Assembly: GCF_003586305.1 (NCBI RefSeq)
Contig: NZ_KZ987400.1
Location: 902,635 to 966,634, forward strand
Origin: Cognatilysobacter tabacisoli
GTDB taxonomy: Bacteria; Pseudomonadota; Gammaproteobacteria; Xanthomonadales; Xanthomonadaceae
Direction of reading: 5' to 3'
Length of the DNA: 64,000 bases
Below the pieces are notes generated by a model. The model was given only the letters and a program-made list of their open reading frames with translations, was not told the DNA's origin and searched no databases. This document shows positions 9,214 through 16,614 of this stretch, piece by piece (position 1 is the first letter of the stretch; each line of letters starts with the position of its first letter). The position numbers and the translations under genes were made by a program.

Positions 9214-9702
9214 ATGCGCCTGCTGAAGCACCTGTTCGCACCGTCGTCCGGAACGCTGTTCCCCGAACAGACGCTGCATGCGATCACCGACGCGATCGCG
9301 GCCGGCGAGCGCGCGCACACCGGCGAGCTGTGCTTCGCGGTTGAGCCGGCGCTGCACTGGCGCGCGGTCGTCGCCGGGGTCGATGCGCGCACCCGCGCCC
9401 ACGAAGTCTTCGCCCAGCTGCGCGTGTGGGACACGGCGGCCAACAACGGCGTGCTGATCTACCTGCTGCTGGCCGACCACCGCATCGAGATCGTCGCCGA
9501 CCGCGGCTTCGCCGGTCGCGTCAGCGACGCGCAATGGCGCGGCGTGTGCCAGCTGATCGAGGAAGGCCTGCGCGGCGGCCGGCCGGACGCCGCGGTGCTG
9601 CGCGGCGTCGAAGCCGCCTCGGCGCTGCTCGCCGAGCACTTCCCGCGCGACGGCGCGATCGACGACGCCAACGAGCTGCCCGACCGGCCGCACCTGCTGT
9701 AG
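9214..9702 (+). CDS. Second TPM-domain protein, no signal peptide
   Basis: Protein of 162 aa that resembles the soluble TPM domain of its neighbour but lacks an obvious signal peptide or membrane helix. Visible family segments are HAITDAIAAGERAHTGELCFAVE near the N-terminus, RVWDTAANNGVLIYLLLADHRIEIVADRGF, and a C-terminal amphipathic helix. The start at 9214 has GAGGAG overlapping the upstream TGA stop, so translation is coupled to the previous TPM gene. The arrangement lemA, exported TPM and non-exported TPM recurs in Proteobacteria; a shared envelope function is an inference. Confidence 0.88.
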   Translation: MRLLKHLFAPSSGTLFPEQTLHAITDAIAAGERAHTGELCFAVEPALHWRAVVAGVDARTRAHEVFAQLRVWDTAANNGVLIYLLLADHRIEIVADRGFAGRVSDAQWRGVCQLIEEGLRGGRPDAAVLRGVEAASALLAEHFPRDGAIDDANELPDRPHLL

Positions 9703-9835
9703 CCCGCACGACCCTGGGGCGGCGCGCAGGACGGCCTCGCGCGCTGGCCGTGGCCGCCAAGGCCGCGCGGCCGACTCCGCTCGGCGGCGGCACGCGGCAC
9801 AATAGGGCCAGACCGCTGTCCGGAACCGCTTACGC

Positions 9836-10708
9836 ATGACGACCCTGCACCAGATCGATCCGATCGCCTTCGGCCTCGGACCGCTGCAAGTCCACTGGTA
9901 CGGGATCATGTACCTGCTCGGGTTCGGCGTGGCCTGGTGGCTCGGCACGCGGCGGGTGCGCCAGGGGCGGCTGCCAGGCGTCAACGAGCAGGCGTTCGGC
10001 GACCTGCTGTTCTACGGCATGCTCGGCGTCGTGCTCGGCGGGCGGCTCGGCTACGTGCTGTTCTACAGCTTCGACGCGCTGCGCCAGGACCCGCTGATGC
10101 TGGTGCGGATCTGGGAAGGCGGCATGAGCTTCCACGGCGGGCTGATCGGCGTCGTCGTCGCCGCCTGGTGGTGGTCGCGCAGGCACGGGCTGCACCTGTT
10201 CGACACGATCGACTTCGTCGCCCCGATCGTGCCGCCGGGCCTCGGCTTCGGCCGCATCGGCAACTACATCGGCGCCGAGTTGTGGGGCAAGCCGACCGGC
10301 GGCGGCTGGGGCGTGGTGTTCCCCAACAGCGACCTCGGCCCGTACACCGGCGCGCCGATCGAGCAGCTGCGCGCGCTGCATGCGTCGGGCGCGCTCGACG
10401 CCTACGCGCGCCATCCGTCGCAGCTGTACCAGGCGACGCTCGAGGGCCTGGTCCTGTTCATCGCGCTGTGGTGGTTCTCGCGCCGGCCGCGTCCGCGCTA
10501 CGCGGTGGCCGGCCTGTTCGCGCTGCTGTACGGCGTGTTCCGGTTCGCGATCGAGTTCGTGCGCGTGCCCGATGCGGACATCGGCTACCTGGCGTTCGGC
10601 TGGTTCACGATGGGCCAGCTGCTGAGCCTGCCGCTGATCGTGCTCGGCCTGTTCTGGCTGTGGTATTCGCGCCGCCAGCCGACGCTGGCGCCGGCCAAGG
10701 CGGGCTGA
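9836..10708 (+). CDS. lgt: Prolipoprotein diacylglyceryl transferase
   Basis: Inner-membrane enzyme of 290 aa that transfers diacylglycerol from phosphatidylglycerol to the lipobox Cys of prolipoproteins, the first step of lipoprotein maturation. It has about seven membrane helices and the Lgt signature [16 protein letters not shown], in which the Arg and Asn are essential. Other conserved segments are [12 protein letters not shown] at the N-terminus, [12 protein letters not shown], and [13 protein letters not shown]. Length is normal. It precedes thyA by 3 nt, a common lgt-thyA pairing in Proteobacteria. Confidence 0.97.
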   Translation: MTTLHQIDPIAFGLGPLQVHWYGIMYLLGFGVAWWLGTRRVRQGRLPGVNEQAFGDLLFYGMLGVVLGGRLGYVLFYSFDALRQDPLMLVRIWEGGMSFHGGLIGVVVAAWWWSRRHGLHLFDTIDFVAPIVPPGLGFGRIGNYIGAELWGKPTGGGWGVVFPNSDLGPYTGAPIEQLRALHASGALDAYARHPSQLYQATLEGLVLFIALWWFSRRPRPRYAVAGLFALLYGVFRFAIEFVRVPDADIGYLAFGWFTMGQLLSLPLIVLGLFWLWYSRRQPTLAPAKAG

Positions 10709-10711
10709 GCC

Positions 10712-11506
10712 ATGCACGCCTACCTCGACCTGCTGCGCCACGTGCTCGAGCACGGCACCGAGAAGTCCGACCGCACCGGCACCGGCACCCGCAGCGTGTT
10801 CGGCTGGCAAATGCGCTTCGACCTCGGCGCCGGCTTCCCGCTGGTGACCACCAAGAAGCTGCACCTGCGCTCGATCGTGCACGAGCTGCTGTGGTTCCTG
10901 CAGGGCGAGACCAACATCGCGTACCTGAAGGCCAACAAGGTCAGCATCTGGGACGAGTGGGCCGACGCGGACGGCGAGCTCGGCCCGGTGTACGGCAAGC
11001 AGTGGCGGCGGTGGGCCGGCGCGGACGGCATCGAGATCGACCAGATCCGCTGGGTCGTCGACGAGATCAGGCGCAATCCCGATTCGCGCCGGCTGATCGT
11101 GTCGGCGTGGAACGTCGCCGACCTCCCGCGCATGGCGCTGATGCCGTGCCACACGATGTTCCAGTTCTACGTCGCCGACGGAAAGCTCAGCTGCCAGCTG
11201 TACCAGCGCAGCGGCGACATCTTCCTCGGCGTGCCGTTCAACATCGCCAGCTACGCGCTGCTGACCCACATGGTTGCGCAGGTGTGCGGGCTCGGCGTCG
11301 GCGACTTCGTGCACACGCTCGGCGATGCGCACCTGTACTCGAACCATTTCGAGCAGGCGCGCGAGCAGCTGTCCCGCACGCCGCGCGCGCTGCCGACGCT
11401 GCGGCTCAATCCCGGCGTCACCGACCTGTTCGCGTTCGGCTACGACGACATAGCGATCGAAGGCTACGACCCGCTGCCGGCGATCAAGGCGCCGGTCGCG
11501 GTCTGA
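10712..11506 (+). CDS. thyA: Thymidylate synthase
   Basis: Enzyme of 264 aa converting dUMP to dTMP with methylenetetrahydrofolate, leaving dihydrofolate. Length and key residues match E. coli ThyA: Arg21 region (KSDRTGTGT), the catalytic Cys146 in [12 protein letters not shown], and the substrate-binding [11 protein letters not shown] and [18 protein letters not shown] segments. Gene order lgt-thyA-folA is sensible, since folA regenerates the tetrahydrofolate that ThyA oxidises. Gaps are 3 nt upstream and 7 nt downstream, so an operon is very likely. Confidence 0.98.
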   Translation: MHAYLDLLRHVLEHGTEKSDRTGTGTRSVFGWQMRFDLGAGFPLVTTKKLHLRSIVHELLWFLQGETNIAYLKANKVSIWDEWADADGELGPVYGKQWRRWAGADGIEIDQIRWVVDEIRRNPDSRRLIVSAWNVADLPRMALMPCHTMFQFYVADGKLSCQLYQRSGDIFLGVPFNIASYALLTHMVAQVCGLGVGDFVHTLGDAHLYSNHFEQAREQLSRTPRALPTLRLNPGVTDLFAFGYDDIAIEGYDPLPAIKAPVAV

Positions 11507-11513
11507 CTGGCGC

Positions 11514-12020
11514 ATGGTCGACCTGGTCCTCGTCGCGGCGCTCGATCGCCGACGCGCCATCGGCCGCGACAATGCGATGCCGTGGCACCTGCCGGACGAC
11601 CTGAAGCGCTTCAAGGCGCTCACGCTGGGCCAACCGGTGCTGATGGGGCGCAAGACCGCGCAGTCGCTCGGGCGCGCGCTTCCGGGGCGGCTCAACCTCG
11701 TGCTGACGCGCTCGGGCCGCGTGCCGTTCGACGGCATGCAGGCGGTTGGCACGGTGGCCGATGCCGAGCGCATCGCCGGCGAGCACGGCGCCAGTGCGCT
11801 GTTCGTGATCGGCGGCGGCGAGGTCTACGCGCTGTGCCTGCCGCGCGCCGCGCGCCTGTACCTGACCCACGTCGACACCGCGATCGACGGGGCCGACGCG
11901 CACTTCCCGGCGTTCGACCCCGCGGACTGGCGCGTCACGGCGCGCGAAGCGCACGCGGCCGATGCGCGCCACGCGCACGCGTTCGAGTTCGCCGATTACG
12001 AGCGCGCCGCCAACCGCTAG
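11514..12020 (+). CDS. folA: Dihydrofolate reductase
   Basis: NADPH-dependent reductase of 168 aa that makes tetrahydrofolate, and the target of trimethoprim. The chromosomal-type active site is visible: AIGRDNAMPWHLPDDLKRFKALT, including the catalytic Asp27-equivalent, then the cofactor motif VLMGRKTAQSLG and FVIGGGEVYAL. Length is that of type I DHFRs. The stop faces the apaH stop with only 9 nt between. The convergent folA/apaH arrangement is the same as in E. coli. Confidence 0.97.
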   Translation: MVDLVLVAALDRRRAIGRDNAMPWHLPDDLKRFKALTLGQPVLMGRKTAQSLGRALPGRLNLVLTRSGRVPFDGMQAVGTVADAERIAGEHGASALFVIGGGEVYALCLPRAARLYLTHVDTAIDGADAHFPAFDPADWRVTAREAHAADARHAHAFEFADYERAANR

Positions 12021-12029
12021 CGCGGCGGA

Positions 12030-13055
12030 TCAATCCGGATCTTGTTCGTACTCGACCGGCGCCGGCCGCGACGGCGGCTGATCGCCGCTTCGCGCCGGCT
12101 GGGGACCCCGTCCGTTGCGTTCGTGCCGCTGTGGCGAGCGATCCCCGCGCGGCGGGTTCGGCGCGCCGTTGCGCGGGCGCGGCCCCCGCGCGTCGCCCGG
12201 GTGGTGCGGCGGACGCGGGCGCGGCGGCTGCGCGGGCACGTCGCGGCCCGGCACCTGCACCAGCCGCAGCTCGTCGGTGTCGAGCTGCAGCGCGGTGAGC
12301 TTGCCGCCCCACACCGCCCCGGTGTCGATCGCGTGCACGCCGTGGCCGATGAACAGCCCCAGCGTCGACCAGTGGCCGCAGACGATCTTGAGGTCGCGTT
12401 CGGCCTGGCCGGGCACGGCATACCACGGGTACAGGCCGACCGGCTGCGTGCCGGGGCTGCCCTTGTCCTCGAACGAAATCCGCCCGCGCGGCGTGCAATA
12501 ACGAAGCCGGGTGAACACGTTGATGATCGCGCGCTGGCGGTCGAGGCCGGCGAGCTTGGGGTGCCATGCCGGCTTGTCGCCGTACATGTTCTTCAGCAGC
12601 CGGCGGTACTGGTCGCCGTGCAGCTTCTCCTCGATCTCGCGCGCGTAGCGCTCGGCCAGCCGCGTGGTCCACGCCGGTGCGAGGCCGGCATGCACCATCA
12701 TCCAGCCCAGCTCGCGGTCGGCGTGCACAAGCTTCTGCATGCGCAGCCAGTCGAGCAGGACGTCGCGGTCCTCGGCCAGCACGATCCGCTGCAGGTCGGC
12801 GTTGACCTTGCGCTGGTCCTCGAGCGAGCGCTCGCCGATGGCGAGCAGCGACAGGTCGTGGTTGCCGAGCACGACCACGCTGTGCTCGCGCAGCGAATGC
12901 ACGAGGCGCAGCGTTTCCAGCGACTGGCCGCCGCGGTTGACCAGGTCGCCGCAGAACCACAGGCGGTCGCGCGCCGGGTCGAACGCGATGCACTCGAGCA
13001 GGCGCTGGGTGGCGTCGTAGCAGCCCTGCAGGTCGCCGATGGCCCAGGTCGTCAT
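12030..13055 (-). CDS. apaH: Symmetrical Ap4A hydrolase with Pro/Arg-rich C-terminal tail
   Basis: Metallophosphatase of 341 aa cleaving diadenosine tetraphosphate to two ADP. The calcineurin-like motifs are intact: GDLQGCYDA (residues 7-15), FCGDLVNRGGQSL (about 34-46) and LGNHDLSLLA (about 63-72), with late His residues in HAGLAPAW and CGHWSTLG. E. coli ApaH has about 280 residues. Here about 65 extra residues follow, rich in Pro, Arg, Gly and Asn with no recognisable fold. This is the last gene of the lptD operon, 7 nt after apaG. Confidence 0.95.
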   Translation of the reverse strand: MTTWAIGDLQGCYDATQRLLECIAFDPARDRLWFCGDLVNRGGQSLETLRLVHSLREHSVVVLGNHDLSLLAIGERSLEDQRKVNADLQRIVLAEDRDVLLDWLRMQKLVHADRELGWMMVHAGLAPAWTTRLAERYAREIEEKLHGDQYRRLLKNMYGDKPAWHPKLAGLDRQRAIINVFTRLRYCTPRGRISFEDKGSPGTQPVGLYPWYAVPGQAERDLKIVCGHWSTLGLFIGHGVHAIDTGAVWGGKLTALQLDTDELRLVQVPGRDVPAQPPRPRPPHHPGDARGPRPRNGAPNPPRGDRSPQRHERNGRGPQPARSGDQPPSRPAPVEYEQDPD

Positions 13056-13062
13056 CCGCGCC

Positions 13063-13443
13063 TCAGTGCAGCGTGCGCGGCACGGACAGGGTGAACGCGG
13101 GGATCGGCGCGTCGAAGTGCGTGCCGTCGTCGGCGACCATGCCGTAGCGGCCCTGCATCGTGCCGAGCGCGGTTTCGAGCACCGCGCCCGACGTGTACTC
13201 GAAGTCCTCGCCGGGCTCCAGCCGCGGCTGTTCGCCGACCACGCCGTCGCCGTCGACTTCCTGGACCTGGCCGTTGGCGTCGGTAATCCGCCAGTGGCGC
13301 GTCATCAGGCGCGCGGGCACGTCGCCGCGGTTGCGGATGCGGATCGTGTAGGCGAAGACGAATCGGTCCTGCTCGGGTTCGGACTGGTCGTCCAGGTAGC
13401 GGGTGGCGACTTCGACGTCGACGGCGTAGGCACGGCGTTCCAT
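13063..13443 (-). CDS. apaG: ApaG (DUF525) protein
   Basis: Small beta-sandwich protein of 126 aa; the family binds divalent metals, but its biochemical role is unsettled. Conserved core: [41 protein letters not shown] and GTMQGRYGM. The ATG at 13443 gives the usual length (E. coli ApaG 125 aa); a TTG codon six codons upstream is a possible but unlikely start. It sits between rsmA and apaH as in E. coli. Confidence 0.95.
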   Translation of the reverse strand: MERRAYAVDVEVATRYLDDQSEPEQDRFVFAYTIRIRNRGDVPARLMTRHWRITDANGQVQEVDGDGVVGEQPRLEPGEDFEYTSGAVLETALGTMQGRYGMVADDGTHFDAPIPAFTLSVPRTLH

Positions 13444-13479
13444 GCCCGACAGTGTAAGCAATGCGGCGTCAGCGCGGGC

Positions 13480-14280
13480 TCACGTCGCGCCGATGCGATT
13501 GCTCAGGCGCACGAAGTCGGCCACCGGCAGCTGCTCGGCGCGCGCATCCGGGCGGACGCCCGCCGCTTCGATCATCGCCGCGTCGCAGACCTGCGACAGC
13601 GCGTTGCGCAGCGTCTTGCGCCGCTGGCCGAACGCATCGCGGACGACGCGTGCGAACAGGTCGCGGTCGTCGATGCCGATCGTCGCCGGATCGCGCGGCA
13701 CCAGCCGGACGACGGCCGAGTCGACCTTCGGCGGCGGGCGGAACGCGGCGGGCGGCACGTCGAACTGCGGGATCACGTCGCAGTACGCCTGCAGCATCAC
13801 GCTCAGGCGGCCGTAGACCTTGCTGCCGGGCTCGGCCGCCATGCGGTCGACGACCTCCTTCTGCAGCATGAAGGTCATGTCGGTGATGGCGGGCGCGTGG
13901 TCGAGCGCGTGGAACAGGATCGGCGACGACAGGTTGTACGGCAGGTTGCCGACCAGCCGGATCACGCCCTCGTTGGCGAGCGCGGTGAAGTCCACGTCGA
14001 GCACGTCGCGGTGCAGGATCTCCAGCGTGCCGTGCGCGCGCGCGGCCTCGGTCAGCGGGAAGATCAGGTCGCGGTCGAACTCGATGACGGTGAGTTCGTG
14101 GTGGACGTCGAGCAGCGGGAACGTGATCGCGCCCTGGCCCGGGCCGATCTCGACCAGCCGGTCGCCCGGCTTCGGGTCGACCGCGCGGACGATCGACGCG
14201 ATGATCCCGCGATCGACCAGGAAGTGCTGGCCCAGGCTCTTCTTGGCCGGCTCGGTGAAAGCGGTCTTGCGCGTGCTCAT
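13480..14280 (-). CDS. rsmA: 16S rRNA adenine dimethyltransferase RsmA (KsgA)
   Basis: Enzyme of 266 aa that dimethylates the two adjacent adenosines in the 3' terminal hairpin of 16S rRNA late in 30S assembly; loss gives kasugamycin resistance. Motifs: KKSLGQHFLVD near the N-terminus, SAM motif I VEIGPGQGAIT, and the catalytic motif IV in VGNLPYNLSSPI. The C-terminal helical domain ends LPVADFVRLSNRI. The ATG overlaps the pdxA stop by 4 nt, indicating coupling. Confidence 0.97.
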   Translation of the reverse strand: MSTRKTAFTEPAKKSLGQHFLVDRGIIASIVRAVDPKPGDRLVEIGPGQGAITFPLLDVHHELTVIEFDRDLIFPLTEAARAHGTLEILHRDVLDVDFTALANEGVIRLVGNLPYNLSSPILFHALDHAPAITDMTFMLQKEVVDRMAAEPGSKVYGRLSVMLQAYCDVIPQFDVPPAAFRPPPKVDSAVVRLVPRDPATIGIDDRDLFARVVRDAFGQRRKTLRNALSQVCDAAMIEAAGVRPDARAEQLPVADFVRLSNRIGAT

Positions 14281-15257
14281 GCGCGCATTGTCCCGCGAAC
14301 GCGCGCGATGCGCGCGCAGGTGCGCGCGGCGGCGATCAGGCTCGCCGGGTCGGCGACGCCGCGTCCGGCCAGCTCGAGCGCGGTGCCATGGTCGACCGCG
14401 ACCCGCGGGTACGGCAGGCCCAGGGTCAGGTTCACTGCGTGCTCGAAGCCGCTGTACTTCAGCACCGGCAGGCCCTGGTCGTGGTACATCGCGACGATCG
14501 CGTCGAACCCGCGCAACTTCGCCGGCAGGAACGCCGTGTCGGCCGGCAGCGGTCCGACCAGTTGGAGCCCTTCGCCGCGCAGGCGGGCGAGCACCGGCTC
14601 GATGACGTCGATCTCCTCGCGCCCCAGGTGGCCGGCCTCGCCGGCGTGCGGGTTGAGCCCGAGCACGGCGATCGTCGGGCGTTCGATACCGAAGTCGCCG
14701 CGCAGCGCCGCGGCGGTGATCCGCAGCGTCCGCTCGAGCGAGTGCGGAGTGATCGCGTCGGCGACCGCGCGCAGCGGCAGATGGGTCGTCGCCAGCGCGA
14801 CGCGGACCACGTCGTTGGCCAGCATCATCACGACCTCGCAGCCCGCGTGCGCGGCGAGCAGCTCGGTCGTCCCGGTGTAGGCGATGCCGCCGTCGTTGAT
14901 CGTGGCCTTGTGCACCGGCCCGGTGACCAGTCCGTCGAAGCGGCCGGCGATGCAGCCGTCGGCGGCGGCGTGGAGCGCCGCGATGACCGCAGGCGCGTTG
15001 CGCGGGTCCGGCTGGCCGAATGGTGGCGGGTCACCCGCGCCGGGCATGTCCACCAGCTCCAGCGCACCGGGTCGCGCGCCGGGCGCGTCGGCCAGCGTCA
15101 GCGGCAGTCCGATGGCGCGTGCCGCGGCCTGCAGCACGCGGGCGTCGGCGAAGGCGACGAGGTCGAAGTCACGGGGCGCGTGCGCGAGGCGAACGCACAG
15201 CTCGGGCCCGATGCCGGCGGGCTCGCCCGGAACGAGCGCGAGCCGCGGGCGGTGCAC
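14277..15257 (-). CDS. pdxA: 4-hydroxythreonine-4-phosphate dehydrogenase
   Basis: Pyridoxal phosphate biosynthesis enzyme of 326 aa that oxidises 4-phosphohydroxy-L-threonine in the DXP-dependent route. The N-terminus LALVPGEPAGIGPEL and the metal-ligand histidines in TGPVHKATIND, LNPHAGEAGHLG and MYHDQGLPVLKY are all recognisable. The start is GTG at 15257, one base after the surA stop, so it is read as part of the lptD-surA-pdxA-rsmA-apaG-apaH transcript. Length is normal (E. coli 329). Confidence 0.96.
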   Translation of the reverse strand: MHRPRLALVPGEPAGIGPELCVRLAHAPRDFDLVAFADARVLQAAARAIGLPLTLADAPGARPGALELVDMPGAGDPPPFGQPDPRNAPAVIAALHAAADGCIAGRFDGLVTGPVHKATINDGGIAYTGTTELLAAHAGCEVVMMLANDVVRVALATTHLPLRAVADAITPHSLERTLRITAAALRGDFGIERPTIAVLGLNPHAGEAGHLGREEIDVIEPVLARLRGEGLQLVGPLPADTAFLPAKLRGFDAIVAMYHDQGLPVLKYSGFEHAVNLTLGLPYPRVAVDHGTALELAGRGVADPASLIAAARTCARIARVRGTMRA

Positions 15258-15258
15258 G

Positions 15259-16614
15259 TCAGCCGCCGTTGGCGGGGGCGGGCGTCGCGGCCTGCGTGTC
15301 GGCCTGGCCGCGGACGTCGACGAACGCCTCGCCGCGCATCTCGCGCAGGAAGCGGTTCCACTCGTCCTCGAGCTTGCGCCGGCCGATCGTCTCGCTGATC
15401 TGTGCGCGGCGGGTCTGGTCGGTGGCGTTGACCTGTCGCGTGCCGATCCGCTGCACGATGTGCCAGCCGGCTTCGGTGCGGAACGGCGCCGAGACCTGGC
15501 CGTCCTGCAGGCCGGCGACCTGGCCGCCGAACTGCGGGCCGAACGCGTCCGCGGCGAACCAGCCGAGGTCGCCGCCGTTGGCCTGGGTGTTCAGGTCCTG
15601 CGACTCTTCGCGCGCGAGCTGGGCGAAGTCCGCGCCGCCGGCGATCCGCGCCGCCAGCGTGTCGGCCTTGGCCTTCGCCGCGGCGTCCTGCGAGGCATCG
15701 GCCGCGCGCACGAGGATGTGGCGGGCCTGGAACTGGGTGACCATGTTCGCCGCGCCGTCGGCAGCCGCGTCGCGCACTTCGACCAGCTTCAGCAGCTGGA
15801 AGCCGCTGGGGCCACGCAGCGGCGCGCTGACGTCGCCGGGCGACATGCGCCGGACCATCTCAGCGAACGCGTTGGGAATCTCGTCATTCGAGCGCCAGCC
15901 CAGGTCGCCGCCTTCCAGTGCGTTCGGGCTGTCGGAATAGCGCACGGCCGCGGCGGCGAAGTCCATCTCGCCGCGGTCCAGCAGCGACTTCACGCCGTCG
16001 ATCTTCTTCTGCGCGGTGGCGATCTGCTCGGCGGTGGCGCCCTCGGGCAGCGCGACGAGGATGTGCGCCAGACGGTACTGGCTCCCGGTCGCTGCCTGCA
16101 CGGCCATCGCGGCGTCGATCTCGGCCTCGGTGACCTGGATGCGGCCCTGCGCAAAGCGCTGGCGAAGGCGCTGGATCAGCAGCTCGTCGCGGATCGAATT
16201 GCGGAATTCGCCGAACGTGGTGCCGTCGCTGGTGACCTGCGCGCGCAGCTGGTCCAGGGTCAGCCGGTTCTGCTGGGCGACCGCGCCGATGGCCTGGTCG
16301 ATTTCCTGGTCGGTGACCCGCACGCCGGTTTCCTGGGCGCGGCTGACCTGCAGCTTGATCAGCACGAGGCGCTCGAGCACCTGGCGCTCGAGCACGTCGC
16401 GCGGCGGCAGCTGGCCTTCGCGCCCGCGGTACTGCTGGGTGATGTTCGCCACCGCGCGGTCGAGCTCGCTGCGCAGGATGACGTCTTCATTGACCACCGC
16501 GGCAATGCGGTCGATCGGCTGCAGCTCCTGCGCGACGGCAAGGCTGCCGGCGCCGGTGAGGGGAGCGCCGGCCAGCAGGGCGGCCGCGAGGGCACACGCG
16601 AGTACGTTCTTCAT
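15259..16614 (-). CDS. surA: Periplasmic chaperone/peptidyl-prolyl isomerase SurA
   Basis: Periplasmic chaperone of 451 aa that escorts outer-membrane beta-barrel proteins, including LptD, to the Bam machine. The signal peptide is about residues 1-28, followed by the N-terminal chaperone module starting IDRIAAVVNEDVILRSELD. Two parvulin domains follow (about 180-280, with LAHILVALPEG and EGGDLGWR; about 300-400, with ARHILVRAAD and NGGDLGWFAAD). A C-terminal helix returns to the core. The ATG overlaps the lptD TGA (ATGA). The frame stays open far upstream inside lptD, but that part is not SurA. Confidence 0.96.
   Translation of the reverse strand: MKNVLACALAAALLAGAPLTGAGSLAVAQELQPIDRIAAVVNEDVILRSELDRAVANITQQYRGREGQLPPRDVLERQVLERLVLIKLQVSRAQETGVRVTDQEIDQAIGAVAQQNRLTLDQLRAQVTSDGTTFGEFRNSIRDELLIQRLRQRFAQGRIQVTEAEIDAAMAVQAATGSQYRLAHILVALPEGATAEQIATAQKKIDGVKSLLDRGEMDFAAAAVRYSDSPNALEGGDLGWRSNDEIPNAFAEMVRRMSPGDVSAPLRGPSGFQLLKLVEVRDAAADGAANMVTQFQARHILVRAADASQDAAAKAKADTLAARIAGGADFAQLAREESQDLNTQANGGDLGWFAADAFGPQFGGQVAGLQDGQVSAPFRTEAGWHIVQRIGTRQVNATDQTRRAQISETIGRRKLEDEWNRFLREMRGEAFVDVRGQADTQAATPAPANGG

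Noticed and set aside
9830-11773. A 647-codon minus-strand frame opposite lgt, thyA and folA
   Set aside because: Covers three unmistakable plus-strand genes and has no homology-like features.
13444-13461. TTG start six codons upstream for apaG
   Set aside because: The ATG at 13443 gives the family's normal length.
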